The position numbers and the translations under genes were made by a program. Under the pieces are notes generated by a model. It saw only the letters and a list, made by a program, of their open reading frames with translations. It had not been told where the DNA came from and ran no database searches. 64,000 nt of DNA, taken from contig JAOSJO010000025.1 of the NCBI GenBank assembly GCA_027494055.1, forward strand, positions 81,262-145,261, read 5' to 3'. Below, in pieces: positions 42,511-52,019 of the stretch (position 1 is its first letter; each line of letters begins with the position of its first letter). The DNA comes from Anaerolineae bacterium (GTDB taxonomy: Bacteria > Chloroflexota > Anaerolineae > Aggregatilineales > JAFGMM01).

Positions 42511-42770
42511 TCAATCCGCGAATAACGCGAATAACGCCAGTTCAGATCAGAACGTGAACAGCACCGAATACCTGGCGGTAGGGGCGAACCGGCGGTTCGC
42601 CCTACACACCCCACATCTCAAGGTTTGTGATAGGCGCACAGCTATACCGTGACTCTGTGAAGGGATTGCTGCAAGAACTCATCAGAATGCATCAGTCGCG
42701 GAAACCAAAAGTCGAACAGATAGCGACGGCGTGATGGGTCGGCTTTGAAATTCGTGTAATCCGTGGTTTT
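42511..42770. mobile_element. MITE-like repeat element, copy B
   Basis: A 260-bp gene-free block. The left end TCAATCCGCGAATAACGCG and the right end (reverse complement AAAACCACGGATTACACGAA) are related to the terminal repeats of the element at 482-1054. Inside are the palindrome at 42578-42605 and an ACATCTCAAGGTTTGTGATAGG block shared with copy C. The region 42444-42803 has no gene. Confidence 0.55.
42578..42605. repeat. REP-like palindrome within copy B
   Basis: A 28-bp palindrome, arms GTAGGGGCGAACC and GGTTCGCCCTAC. Identical in core to the copies at 55044 and 59089. Confidence 0.75.
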
Positions 42771-42803
42771 CTCTTGCTCAGGTGAGGCGAAAGCGACGGA
42801 TGG

Positions 42804-43784
42804 TCACGAGCGCCGCAGGCGTTCGAGCGCCATCCCGACCACCGACACCACACCGGCGAACCCCAACAGCGCCAGCCCGACGACCAGCGCGCCGTTCGCG
42901 ACGAAGCGCACCGGCTCGGCAGGGTCGGGCGTGGGTGATGGCGTGGGCGAGGGCAGCACGGCGACCTCGGTGGGGGCGGCGGTCGGCGTCGGCGAGGGCG
43001 GCGGGAGCGGCGTCGCGGTCGGCGGCGGGGTGGGCGTGGGGGTGTCAGCCGGGCGGACGATCACCATGTCGCCCGGCTGGATGTACGCGCCCTCCTCCAG
43101 CCCATTGATCGCCAGCAGCGCGCCCAGGTCCACGCTGTAGACCGCTGCGATGGTCCACAGCGCCTGGCCACGCTCGACGGTGTGGATAATCGAGCCGTCC
43201 GGGTTGGCGGCGGCCACAGCCACCGGCAGAATCGCCGGCGTGGGCGGCGGACCGGCGGCGCGCCCCCCGCCCTGCGCCTGCCCCTCTGAGCCACTCCCGG
43301 CTGCAGGCCGCGCGCCCACATGCCCCACGACCAGCGTGTAGCGCTTGTAGCCGTCCTCGGTGATCGTGTAGCCGACGCCGGCCTCGTCGTAATAGGGGGA
43401 CGTCATCGTGTTGTAGTGCACCGGGGAGTTCCGCCACCAGCGGATTGCGGCCTCCACCGTCATCAACCCGCCCTCGACGATGTTCTCGGCCACGTCCACC
43501 GACGCGCCGCCGCCGTAGCCGGCGGCAATGGCGCGGTCGCGCGGCGTCGAGCCGCCCGCGCCGGTGTGGCTGATGCGCCCGGTCTGCGTGCGCCAGTCGG
43601 TGTGCGCCTGCGCCGCCGCCGCGAGCGCCGCGTTCCAGCGCAGGGGCGGCTGGTCGGCGTCCGCGCGCACCTGGTTCACCAGCGCGAGAATCTGCCCGGC
43701 GGGGTCTTGCGCGCCCGCCGCGCGGGGCAGCACGCCCAGGCAGAGCAGGGCGCTCAGGAAGCCAACGATCACTGCATGACGCAT
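42804..43784 (-). CDS. CAP-domain / LysM secreted protein, paralog 1
   Basis: A 326-residue exported protein. A signal peptide (MRHAVIVGFLSALLCLGVLPRAAGA) leads to a CAP/SCP domain (LALVNQVRADADQPPLRWNAALAAAAQAHTDWRTQTGRISHTGAGG...YDEAGVGYTITEDG), then a LysM domain (HTVERGQALWTIAAVYSVDLGALLAINGLEEGAYIQPGDMVIV). A Thr/Pro stalk and a C-terminal membrane helix (GALVVGLALLGFAGVVSVVGMAL) with a basic end follow. It is probably anchored to the membrane with CAP and LysM outside, LysM binding peptidoglycan. A paralog follows on the same strand. Confidence 0.88.
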   Translation of the reverse strand: MRHAVIVGFLSALLCLGVLPRAAGAQDPAGQILALVNQVRADADQPPLRWNAALAAAAQAHTDWRTQTGRISHTGAGGSTPRDRAIAAGYGGGASVDVAENIVEGGLMTVEAAIRWWRNSPVHYNTMTSPYYDEAGVGYTITEDGYKRYTLVVGHVGARPAAGSGSEGQAQGGGRAAGPPPTPAILPVAVAAANPDGSIIHTVERGQALWTIAAVYSVDLGALLAINGLEEGAYIQPGDMVIVRPADTPTPTPPPTATPLPPPSPTPTAAPTEVAVLPSPTPSPTPDPAEPVRFVANGALVVGLALLGFAGVVSVVGMALERLRRS

Positions 43785-43837
43785 GGTGCGCTCATACTAG
43801 CGCGGACTCCCGTGCGTGTCCAGATCGCGCCACGGCC

Positions 43838-44936
43838 TCAGCGCCGCAGCCGCTCCAGCGCGACGCCGGCCAGCGTCACCAGCCCGGCGAAGCCCAGAAG
43901 CGCCAGCCCGGCGACCAGCGCGCCCCTGCCGATGAACGCGAGCCGCTCCGTTTCGGGCGCGGCGACCGCAACCGTGGGCGACGGCGTGGGGCTTGCGGCG
44001 ACCCCGGTCTGCGCCGCTGGCGACCTGGGCGATCTCCGTTGGGGCGGGCGTGTCCGTCGGGCGTGGCGTGTCTGATGCAGTCGGGGTGAGGCTGGGTGTA
44101 TCCGTGGGCGAAGGCGTGAACGTCAGCGACGGGGTGAAGGTGGGGCTGGGGGTGTAGGTCACCGTCGGCGTGGGGGTGTCGGGCGAGCGGATGACAACTT
44201 CCTGGCCGGGAAAGATCACCGCGCCCTCCTCGAAGCCGTTGACCGCCATGAGCGCGCCGAGATCCGCCCCGTAGACGGCCGCGATGGTCCACAAGGACTG
44301 CCCGGCCTCCACCTTGTGGATGATCGCGCCGTCGGGGCGCGCGGTCGCCACGCGCACCGGGGCGGGCGGCGCGGTCGGCGCGGGCGGGCTGTCGCTCACG
44401 GCGCTCCCAGATGCGCCCGGCGGTGGCGCTGGCGAGACGTAGCGCGGCGCGTTGGCAATCACCCCCGCGAGCAGCGTGTAGTGCCGCCGGTTGCCCACCT
44501 CGACGTAGCCAACGCCGGCGTATTCGTAGAAGTCGGAGACCATCGTGTCGAGGTGCGGCTTGTCGCCGGTCCAGCGCTGGACCGCCTGCGCCGGCGTGAG
44601 GTTCGGCGAGCCGATGATGTTCTCGGAGACGTACACCTCGTTCCCGCCGCCGAAGCCCGCCGCCACCGCGCGGTGATAGGGCCGCGTGCCGCCCGGCCCG
44701 ATGTGCGTCATCTGCCCCGACGCGACGCGCCACTCGGTGTGCGCCTGCGCCGCCGCCGCGAGTTCGGGGCTGTACTGGTAGGGCGGCACACCGTACTGCG
44801 CGCGCAGCTCGTTGACGAGCGCGAACACCTCGGCGGCAGGCCCGGACTGGGCGGATGTGGAGCGGGCGCGGGTTTCCGGTACAATCGCCAGCCAGAGCAG
44901 CACGTGGAGCGCCAGCATGATCGTCAAACGCCTCAT
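43838..44936 (-). CDS. CAP-domain / LysM secreted protein, paralog 2 (frame break)
   Basis: Paralog of the preceding protein with the same order: signal peptide (MRRLTIMLALHVLLWLAIVPETRA), CAP domain (VNELRAQYGVPPYQYSPELAAAAQAHTEWRVASGQMTHIG...YVEVGNRRHYT), LysM (HKVEAGQSLWTIAAVYGADLGALMAVNGFEEGAVIFPGQEVVI) and a Thr/Pro stalk. Near 44010 one base is missing; the other frame then gives the matching C-terminal helix GALVAGLALLGFAGLVTLAGVALERLRR with its stop at 43838. The two genes are about 50 bp apart and co-directional, indicating tandem duplication. Confidence 0.85.
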
Positions 44937-44952
44937 ACAACGATATTAGCAC

Positions 44953-46239
44953 GTGAATATGGGCACGTCCATTGCCGTCAGGTGGCGCGACTGGCTCCGC
45001 CCGTTCCTGATCTGTCTCGTCGCCGGGACCGCGCTCGCCCTCCACTGGACGCCGCTGCAAGCGCCGGTCGGGGACGAGCCGCACTACCTGCTCATGGCCG
45101 ACAGCCTGCTCCGCGACGGCGACCTCGACCTGGCGAACCAGTACCGCACGCTCGCGCCGGAGCTGGACCTGCACGCGCAGGACTACTGGGGCGACGGCCG
45201 ACTCTACCCAATGCACCAGCCGGGCGTGCCGGCGCTGATCGCGCCGGGGTACACGCTCGGCGGGCGCGGCGGCGCGACGGCGGTGATGGTGCTCGTGTGG
45301 TCGGGGATGGGGGCGCTGCTGCTCAACTGGCTGCGCCGTGCCGTGGCGGCGCGCGCGGCGTGGCTCGCGTGGGCCGGCATGATGTTCACCATGCCGATGT
45401 TTCTCTTCGCGGTGCAGTTCTACAGCGACATGGTCGGCGCGGCGCTGATGCTGTTCATCCTGTACCTGTCCGGGCGCGGGGACGGGGCCGGCGCTCCCCT
45501 TGCCGGTTCCGCGCGCTGGCTCGCGCTGGGGGTGGCGCTCGGCGCGCTGCCCTGGATGGAGGAGAAGTTCGCGCTGCCGGGGCTGTTCCTGGGCGCGCTC
45601 GTGCTGTGGACTGGCCGGCCGCGCGGTCGTGACCTGGTCGCCTTCCTGCTGCCGCCGCTCGTGATGGGCGTCGCGTTCGCGGCCATGCAGCTCGCGATGT
45701 ACGGCGCGCTGGTCGAACCCTGGCGCGTGGAGACGCCCGGCCTCTGGCGGTGGGACCGCGCGCCGCGCCAGGCGGCGGCGCTCTGGTTCGACCAGGAGTT
45801 CGGCCTGCTGCCCTACGCGCCGGCCTATGCACTCGCGCTGCCGGGGCTGGCCCTCATGTTCTGGCGTCGGGAGACGCGCGCGCTGGCCGCGCAGGTGGTC
45901 GCTGTGTTCACGCTGGTCTTCATCCCGGCGGCGGCGTGGTTCGACTGGCACGGCGGCTACAGCGTCCCGGCGCGCGAGATGGTCGGGGCGCTGCCGCTGC
46001 TGGCGCTGCCCATCGGCGCGCTCCTCGACGCGCCGCGCGGCTGGCTGCGGTGGGCGCTGTGGGCTGGCTACGGGGCACTCGTGCTGTGGGCGGTTTTCGT
46101 GCTGCTCTTCGGCCTGGAATACCCGGCGTTCCGGCTGTACAACACTGCCGACGGCTACGGCAACCTGTGGCAGGCGCTCAGCCCGCATGTGGGCCGCGAC
46201 ATGGCCGCGCTGCTACCCGCCTTCCTGCGCGGGGGGTAG
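44953..46239 (+). CDS. Polytopic membrane protein, GT-C/PMT-like
   Basis: A 428-residue membrane protein with about ten helices. The first extracellular loop has APVGDEPHYLLMADSLLRDGDLDLANQY, an acidic GDEPHY motif as in GT-C sugar transferases (PMT/ArnT type). Later loops contain MHQPGVPALIAPGY and WFDWHGGYSVPAREMVG. The start is GTG 44953 or ATG 44959, divergent from the CAP-LysM pair. Probably a lipid-linked sugar transferase of the surface-glycan system; not assigned further. Confidence 0.75.
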   Translation: MNMGTSIAVRWRDWLRPFLICLVAGTALALHWTPLQAPVGDEPHYLLMADSLLRDGDLDLANQYRTLAPELDLHAQDYWGDGRLYPMHQPGVPALIAPGYTLGGRGGATAVMVLVWSGMGALLLNWLRRAVAARAAWLAWAGMMFTMPMFLFAVQFYSDMVGAALMLFILYLSGRGDGAGAPLAGSARWLALGVALGALPWMEEKFALPGLFLGALVLWTGRPRGRDLVAFLLPPLVMGVAFAAMQLAMYGALVEPWRVETPGLWRWDRAPRQAAALWFDQEFGLLPYAPAYALALPGLALMFWRRETRALAAQVVAVFTLVFIPAAAWFDWHGGYSVPAREMVGALPLLALPIGALLDAPRGWLRWALWAGYGALVLWAVFVLLFGLEYPAFRLYNTADGYGNLWQALSPHVGRDMAALLPAFLRGG

Positions 46240-46344
46240 AATCAACTGCGCAGAGCGCGATTACCGGTTGTCCCTTTCTCATCCGTGTCATCAGCACGAT
46301 TTAGGGTTTCATCCTGTCCTGCCGCAGCATGGGGGAAGATCATC

Positions 46345-47907
46345 ATGATGCAACACTCTGACGCGACATCGACGCTTGTCGCCAACCTCAGGGCAGACGG
46401 ACGCCTCCGCACGCACGGCGCGCCGCTCCAGGTGACAAGCCCGGTCACCGGGGCGGTGATCGGCGAGGTGGCCGCCGCCACGCGCCAGGACGTGATCGAT
46501 GCGGCGGCGCGCGCCCGCGCGGCGCAGCCAGCCTGGGCGGCGCTGCCCTACAGGGAGCGCGCGCGGGTCATGATGCGCTTCCACGACCGGCTGCTTGCCA
46601 CGCCAGACGCGATCCTGGACGTGATCCAGGCGGAGGCCGGCAAGAGCCGGTGGGACGCCTTCGCCGAGGTCGGGATGGTCGCCACCACGATCCGCTACTA
46701 CGCCAACCACGGCGCGCGGCACCTGCGCGCGCAGCGGCGGCGCGGCGCGTACCCCCTCTTCACGGCGGCGTGGCTGGTCTTCAAGCCGTTGGGCGTGGTG
46801 GGGCTGATCTGTCCCTGGAACTTCCCCTTCATCCTCACCATCGCGGAGGCCGCGCCGGCGCTGCTGGCGGGCAACGCCGTCGTCATCAAGCCGGCGAGCC
46901 TCACGCCGCTGAGCGCGCTCTGGGGCGCCGCCACGCTCGCCGAGGCCGGCCTGCCACCCGACGTGCTGCAGATCGCGCCCGGCAGCGGGCGCGAAGCAGG
47001 CGACGCCCTCATCGACCAGGTGGACTTCCTCGGCTTCACCGGGAGCACGGAGGTCGGGCGCGCGGTGGCGGCGCGCGTCGCCGCGCGGCTGATCCCGTAC
47101 AGCATGGAACTCGGCGGCAAGAACGCGATGATCGTGCTGGAGGACGCCGACATCGAAGCCGCGACCGACAACCTGCTCGACGGGGCGTTCGCCAACTGCG
47201 GCCAGCAGTGCATCGCCATCGAGCGCGTCTACGTGATGGCCGCCATCTACGACGCCTTCCTCGAACGGCTGGCGGCGAAGACGCGCGCGCTCCGGCTCGG
47301 CAGCGCGAAGGATTACGACCACCACGTCGGCTGTCTCATCTCGGCCGGGCAGCTTGAGACAGTTGAGGCGCACGTGCAGGACGCGGTCGCCAGCGGCGCG
47401 CGGGTGGTCGCGGGGGGCAGGCGCCGCCCCGACCTGGGGCCGCTCTTCTACGAGCCGACCGTGCTGACCGGCGTCACGCCCGCGATGCGCGTCTTTGGCG
47501 AGGAGACGTTCGGGCCGGTGGTGTCCGTCTACCGCGTCGCGTCGGTGGCCGAGGCGCTGGCTGCGGCCAACGACTCGGAGTACGGCCTGAACGCCAGCGT
47601 GTGGACGCGCGACCTCGCGCGCGGGCGCGCGTTGGCGGCGCGCGTCGAGACCGGCACGGCGTGCGTCAACGAGGTGTTGCTGGCCTACCCCACGGTTGAC
47701 GCGCCGATGGGCGGGGTCAAAGCCAGCGGCGTGAGCCGCCGTCACGGCGAGGTCGGCATCCGCAAGTTCACCGAAATGCAGACCATCGCGGTCAGCCGCC
47801 GCCCCCTGCCGCTGATCGGGCCGCCGGCGCTGGGCATCAAGGCGTGGCAGGTGCGGCTGTTGCGGTGGTTCCTGCGGGTTTGGCCGAGGATACCGTTCAT
47901 CAGGTAG
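46345..47907 (+). CDS. Aldehyde dehydrogenase
   Basis: NAD(P)-dependent aldehyde dehydrogenase, about 520 residues. It has PWNFPFILTIAEAAPALLAGNAVVIKPAS, GFTGSTEVGRAVA, the catalytic Glu in MELGGKNAMIV, the catalytic Cys in ANCGQQCIAIERVYV, and GEETFGPVVSVYRV. The C-terminus extends with a Trp-rich stretch (KAWQVRLLRWFLRVWPRIPFIR) that may associate with the membrane. Succinate-semialdehyde or aromatic aldehyde dehydrogenase are both possible. ATG 46345 follows GGGGGAAG. Confidence 0.88.
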   Translation: MMQHSDATSTLVANLRADGRLRTHGAPLQVTSPVTGAVIGEVAAATRQDVIDAAARARAAQPAWAALPYRERARVMMRFHDRLLATPDAILDVIQAEAGKSRWDAFAEVGMVATTIRYYANHGARHLRAQRRRGAYPLFTAAWLVFKPLGVVGLICPWNFPFILTIAEAAPALLAGNAVVIKPASLTPLSALWGAATLAEAGLPPDVLQIAPGSGREAGDALIDQVDFLGFTGSTEVGRAVAARVAARLIPYSMELGGKNAMIVLEDADIEAATDNLLDGAFANCGQQCIAIERVYVMAAIYDAFLERLAAKTRALRLGSAKDYDHHVGCLISAGQLETVEAHVQDAVASGARVVAGGRRRPDLGPLFYEPTVLTGVTPAMRVFGEETFGPVVSVYRVASVAEALAAANDSEYGLNASVWTRDLARGRALAARVETGTACVNEVLLAYPTVDAPMGGVKASGVSRRHGEVGIRKFTEMQTIAVSRRPLPLIGPPALGIKAWQVRLLRWFLRVWPRIPFIR

Positions 47908-47943
47908 GGCCTGGGCTACGACGCACCCTGCGCCAACTGTCGC

Positions 47944-47972
47944 TTGACAGCGCCCTCCATTTGCCCTATACT
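47944..47972 (+). promoter_or_regulatory. LacI-family regulator promoter
   Basis: TTGACA at 47944-47949 and TATACT at 47967-47972, spacer 17 bases: a near-consensus promoter about 90 bases before the regulator start. Confidence 0.7.
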
Positions 47973-47975
47973 GAT

Positions 47976-47993
47976 TTTGGGAGCGCTCCCAAA
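47976..47993 (+). promoter_or_regulatory. LacI-type operator, perfect palindrome
   Basis: TTTGGGAGCGCTCCCAAA, an 18-bp perfect palindrome with the central CG of LacI/GalR operators, immediately downstream of the -10. A second related half-palindrome (TGGGGGCGCGCCCA) lies at 48037-48050. Together they suggest autoregulation by the downstream LacI protein. Confidence 0.72.
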
Positions 47994-48063
47994 GACAGGA
48001 CCTAACGCCGCGTCGGTCCTGTCCACCGGGTTTTTCTGGGGGCGCGCCCAAAGTAAGCCCCAC

Positions 48064-49080
48064 ATGAGCAAAAACCTTGAGGACATCGCCCGTCTGGCCG
48101 GCGTTTCGCGCTCCACCGTCTCGCGCGTGATCAACGGCCACCCTCACGTCAGCGAGCTGACCCGCCGCAGAGTGATGGAAGTGGTCAAGCGCGAGGGCTT
48201 CTTCCCCAACCCGGCGGCGCGCACCCTGGTCACCCAACGCACGCGCGTACTGGGCTTCATCACGCCGCAGGCGCTCCCTGATGTCTTCGCCGACCCCTAC
48301 TTCCCCGCCCTGATCCAGGGAATCTCCTCCACGGCCAACCAGTATGACTACGCCCTCATGCTGTGGCTGGGCGAGGGCACCGAGGAGGAGGAGCGTTTCT
48401 ACCACCGCATCCGGCAGACCGGCCTGATCGACGGCGTGGTCGTCGCCTCGGTGGTGGACGACGACCCGCTGATCGCGCACTTCGTCGAAGACCGGTTCCC
48501 CTTCGTGCTGATCGGCCCGCCGCCGCGCGAGGGCCTCAACAGCATCGACATCGACAACCGCCACGCCGCCCGCGTCGCCGTCGAGCACCTCATCCACCTG
48601 GGCTACCAGCGCATCGGCATGATTACAGGGTGGCTCAAGATGCCCTCGGCGCGGGCGCGCCTGGACGGCTACCGCGATGCATTGCGCATGGCCGGGCGCA
48701 GCGCGAGCGATAGCCGCATCGCAGAAGGCAACTTCCTGGAGCCGTCCGGCTACATGGGCATGAAGATGCTGCTGCACCAGGATGTGGACGCCGTGTTCTG
48801 CGCCAGCGACACAATGGCGGTCGGCGCGATGCGCGCCCTCCACGAGGAGCGGCTGCGCGTGCCCGATGACGTGGCGCTCGTCGGTTTTGACGACCTGCCC
48901 ATCTCGGCGGCGCTCAGCCCGCCCCTCACCACGATCCGCCAGCCCATCCGGCGGCTGGGCAGCGTGGCGACGGAGGCGCTGATTAACCTGCTCGACGGGG
49001 CGCTCGCGACGCCGTATCACGTGCTACTGCCCACTGAGCTGGTGATCCGCGGTTCCTGTGGCGCGCTGCTCAAGCGGTGA
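48064..49080 (+). CDS. LacI-family transcriptional regulator
   Basis: A 338-residue LacI/GalR repressor. The N-terminal HTH and hinge are typical (NLEDIARLAGVSRSTVSRVINGHPHVSELTRRRVMEVVKREGFFPNPAARTL), followed by a periplasmic-binding-like sugar domain (ADPYFPALIQGISSTANQYDYALML; GYQRIGMITG; AVFCASDTMAVGAMRAL; ALVGFDDLPISAALSPPLTTIRQP). A palindromic operator sits in its own promoter. The GH130-like gene 75 bp downstream in the same direction is the most likely target, with a manno- or gluco-oligosaccharide inducer. Confidence 0.93.
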   Translation: MSKNLEDIARLAGVSRSTVSRVINGHPHVSELTRRRVMEVVKREGFFPNPAARTLVTQRTRVLGFITPQALPDVFADPYFPALIQGISSTANQYDYALMLWLGEGTEEEERFYHRIRQTGLIDGVVVASVVDDDPLIAHFVEDRFPFVLIGPPPREGLNSIDIDNRHAARVAVEHLIHLGYQRIGMITGWLKMPSARARLDGYRDALRMAGRSASDSRIAEGNFLEPSGYMGMKMLLHQDVDAVFCASDTMAVGAMRALHEERLRVPDDVALVGFDDLPISAALSPPLTTIRQPIRRLGSVATEALINLLDGALATPYHVLLPTELVIRGSCGALLKR

Positions 49081-49155
49081 GCCAGACAGCCCGGCGCAAC
49101 GCTTCTTCATGCAGGGCGTGCGTGTTACCCGCATCGAGAAGTAGGAGCGAGCCGT

Positions 49156-50144
49156 TTGACAACCCCGACGATTATCGGAACGCCGCTGCCCAACATCCCG
49201 TGGGAAGACCCACCCGCCGGTTCGGACGCCGTGATGTGGCGCTACAGCCGGAACCCCGTCATCCCGCGCGATCCCATCCCCCGCGCCAACAGCACCTTCA
49301 ACAGCGCGGTTGTCCCCTACCAGGACGGCTTCGCCGGGGTGTTCCGCATCGACGACACCCGGCGCGTGATGCAGATCCACGCCGGCCGCAGTGCGGACGG
49401 CGTCAACTGGGCCATCAACCCCGAACGCATCCAGTTCGTGTGCGACGACCCGGAAATCGGGCGCTTCGAATACAGCTACGACCCGCGCGTGTGCTGGCTT
49501 GAGGACCGCTATTACGTCACGTGGTGCAACGGCTACCACGGCCCGACCATCGGCGTGGGCTACACCCACGACTTCGCGACCTTCTACCAGCTTGAGAACG
49601 CCTTCCTGCCGTACAACCGCAACGGCGTGCTCTTCCCGCGCCGCATCAACGGCAGGTACGCCATGCTCAGCCGGCCCAGCGACACCGGGCACACCCCGTT
49701 CGGCGACATCTTCTACAGCGAAAGCCCCGACCTGACGCATGGGGGCGACACCGCTTCGTCATGGCCCCCAGGCCGTGGACCTGGCAGAGCACCAAGATCG
49801 GCCCCGGCCCCACCCCCATCGAGACCACCGAAGGCTGGCTGCTGATCTACCACGGCGTCCTGACCTCGTGCAACGGCTTCGTCCACAGCATGGGCGCGGC
49901 GCTCCTGGACCTCGACGAGCCGTGGAAGGTGATCTACCGGGGCGCGCATTACGTGCTTTCGCCGCAGGCGCTCTACGAGTGCGTCGGTGACGTGCCGAAC
50001 GTGGCGTTCCCGTGCGCCGCGCTCACCGATGCGCCGACCGGGCGCATTGCCGTCTACTACGGCGGCGCGGACACAGTGACCTGCCTAGCCTTTACGTATG
50101 TCGATGCACTGATCGACTTCATCAAAGCCGACTCAGCCCTGTGA
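49156..50144 (+). CDS. GH130-like glycoside phosphorylase/hydrolase (frame break)
   Basis: A five-bladed beta-propeller enzyme of about 330 residues related to GH130 mannooligosaccharide phosphorylases. Visible are [87 protein letters not shown], then in another frame [36 protein letters not shown] and [26 protein letters not shown] base is missing near 49740. The TTG start follows AGGAG. The acidic catalytic residue is in YDPR/ED-type loops; the substrate is inferred from family and the LacI neighbour. Confidence 0.82.
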
Positions 50145-50217
50145 CCGGCGGCGCGCGGGCAGGGAGGCGTCGGTTGAGAATCCTGGCATGTGATCGACAA
50201 AGGGTAGGCGGCTTCCC

Positions 50218-51459
50218 ATGCCTGGCGTCAGGCCCGTCCGTATCATCGCCCTGATCTGGCTCGCCTGGGCCGTTCTCCTCATCGGGTTTCAGAACCTCGT
50301 CGCGGCGCGCTTCGAACCCAGGCGTCCCGATTACGTGCTGCCGTGGACGCCAAGCGAGACAGGCCACACCAGCAGGGACGACAAGCCCTACCTGATCGAA
50401 CCGTTCATGAACGCGCAGGTGTCGTGGGACTCGGAGTTCTACCTGTCCATCGCGACCCGCGGCTACGACGATCCCTACGTCCGCGGCGTCTTCATCCCCG
50501 GCGTTGGGAGCGTGTCGATGAACTACGCATTCTTCCCTTTCTACCCCCTGGTGACGGGCATCGTCGCCGTGCCGCTGCGCGTGCTTGGCCTGAATCCGGT
50601 CGCCGCGGCGACGCTGGCCGGGGTGTTGATCTCGCTGCTGGGTGCGCTCGCCGCCATGCTCGCACTGTACGACATCACGCGCGACGAACTCGGCAGGTCG
50701 GGCGGCCTCCGCGCCGCCTTCTACCTGCTCATCTTCCCCTCCGGCTTCTTCCTGGCGCAGGTTTACACCGAGGGGCTGTTCGTGGGGCTGGCGTTTGTCT
50801 CTCTGGCGCTGCTCAGGCGCAGGCACGTGGCATGGGCGCTGCCGGCGGCGGCGGCGCTGGCGATGCTCGCCACCTGGACGCGCGCGGTGGGGCTGGCGCT
50901 GGTCTTTCCGCTGGCGCTGGCCTGGGCCCGTGAGGTCGATTGGGGCGGGCTGCCCGCGCGGCTGCCGTCATGGCGCACGCTGGCGCGGGGGCTGCTCGTG
51001 CTCGCGCCCATCCTCGCGCACCTGATCTGGCGCGCGTCCCTCGGCGCGAAGTTCGACCTGGTCGAAGCGTACTGGTTCGGGCGCGGGCTGCTCGTCGTGG
51101 AGCGCACGCTGAAGAACTGGCAGCAGATCGTCGCTGTCCTGTCTGCGGGTGAGTACCCGCAGACGCTGGCGTATTACAGCATCGAGGTTTTCGGCGTGGC
51201 GCTGGCGTTGATTGCGTGCCTGGCCGTCGCGCGGCGCTATCCGGGCGTCGCGCTGTTCGGGCTGGCCGCGACCGTGGTCGCGTTGACCAGCGGGTGGCCG
51301 CAGAGCCTGATCCGCTACGTGCTCGTCGCGCCGGCGATCTACATCTTTCTGGCGCGCCTGGGGCGTCACCCGGCCTTCGACCGGGCGTGGACGCTGGCGA
51401 GCGCGCTGCTGATGGGCCTCCTCGCGACGCTTTTCACGTTCGATATGTGGGTGGCGTGA
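50218..51459 (+). CDS. PIG-V-like mannosyltransferase (GT-C membrane protein)
   Basis: A 413-residue polytopic membrane protein. The luminal-loop motif VSWDSEFYLSIATRGYDD is followed by AFFPFYPLVTGIVAVPLRVLG and LIFPSGFFLAQVYTEGLFVGLAFVSLALL, the pattern of the PIG-V / GPI mannosyltransferase 2 group found in many bacteria. About ten helices; ends FTFDMWVA. The ATG at 50218 is the first in the frame with a GGTAGG upstream. The mannosyl acceptor is unknown. It may share the sugar pathway of the upstream GH130-like gene. Confidence 0.82.
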   Translation: MPGVRPVRIIALIWLAWAVLLIGFQNLVAARFEPRRPDYVLPWTPSETGHTSRDDKPYLIEPFMNAQVSWDSEFYLSIATRGYDDPYVRGVFIPGVGSVSMNYAFFPFYPLVTGIVAVPLRVLGLNPVAAATLAGVLISLLGALAAMLALYDITRDELGRSGGLRAAFYLLIFPSGFFLAQVYTEGLFVGLAFVSLALLRRRHVAWALPAAAALAMLATWTRAVGLALVFPLALAWAREVDWGGLPARLPSWRTLARGLLVLAPILAHLIWRASLGAKFDLVEAYWFGRGLLVVERTLKNWQQIVAVLSAGEYPQTLAYYSIEVFGVALALIACLAVARRYPGVALFGLAATVVALTSGWPQSLIRYVLVAPAIYIFLARLGRHPAFDRAWTLASALLMGLLATLFTFDMWVA

Positions 51460-51486
51460 CGCGCGCCCCCAGGCCACGCGCAGCGC

Positions 51487-51927
51487 TCACCCGACCGCCG
51501 CAGGCTCGCGCGCGCGGAGCGCGTAGAAGTCAGTCGTGACGGCGCGCACGCCGGGGATGGCCTGCGCCGCCCTGACCGCCTCCTCGGCTGCCGCCGGGTC
51601 GCGCAGGCCGCCGCTGAGCACCACCACCCCGTTGACCGACGTCACATACACCCTGGGGGGCATCTGCTGCGCGATGGCGATCTCCAGCGCGTCGTCGTCG
51701 TGGAGTTCGTCATCGACCACGCCGGTCACGCCGGGGACCTGCATGGTGCTGTCGATCAGCACGCGACGCATCACGCCGCTGCGCACGTTGCCCCGGAACG
51801 TCACCACGCCGCTGTCGCTCACGTCGATGGTCAGGTGGGGGCGGCTCTCGCGGAGCGGCGGGTAGGTGCGGATGATCGCCTCGATATCCTCAAGGATGTC
51901 CAGCGCTGGCCGTGCGCCCTCGCTCAT
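51487..51927 (-). CDS. BON-domain protein
   Basis: A 146-residue protein with two BON domains (TIDVSDSGVVTFRGNVRSGVMRRVLIDSTMQVPGVTGVVDDELHDDD, then VYVTSVNGVVVLSGGLRDPAAAEEAVRAAQAIPGVRAVTTDF). It has no signal peptide or lipoprotein Cys, so unlike OsmY it is probably cytoplasmic or membrane associated. The ATG at 51927 follows GGAGGG. It lies 90 bp downstream of the phosphatase gene on the same strand. Confidence 0.85.
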   Translation of the reverse strand: MSEGARPALDILEDIEAIIRTYPPLRESRPHLTIDVSDSGVVTFRGNVRSGVMRRVLIDSTMQVPGVTGVVDDELHDDDALEIAIAQQMPPRVYVTSVNGVVVLSGGLRDPAAAEEAVRAAQAIPGVRAVTTDFYALRAREPAAVG

Positions 51928-52019
51928 ACACGAACCCTCCGTGTTGTGTGCCGTTCTGCGCGCGCCTATTTTAGCACGTCGCGCGCTTTCACGTGAAAAC
52001 CACCACAGCGCATTCTGGC

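Noticed and set aside
43876..46188. A long open frame antisense to the CAP-LysM and GT-C genes
   Set aside because: Its sequence is Arg/Pro-rich without domain structure, as expected for the antisense of GC-rich genes.
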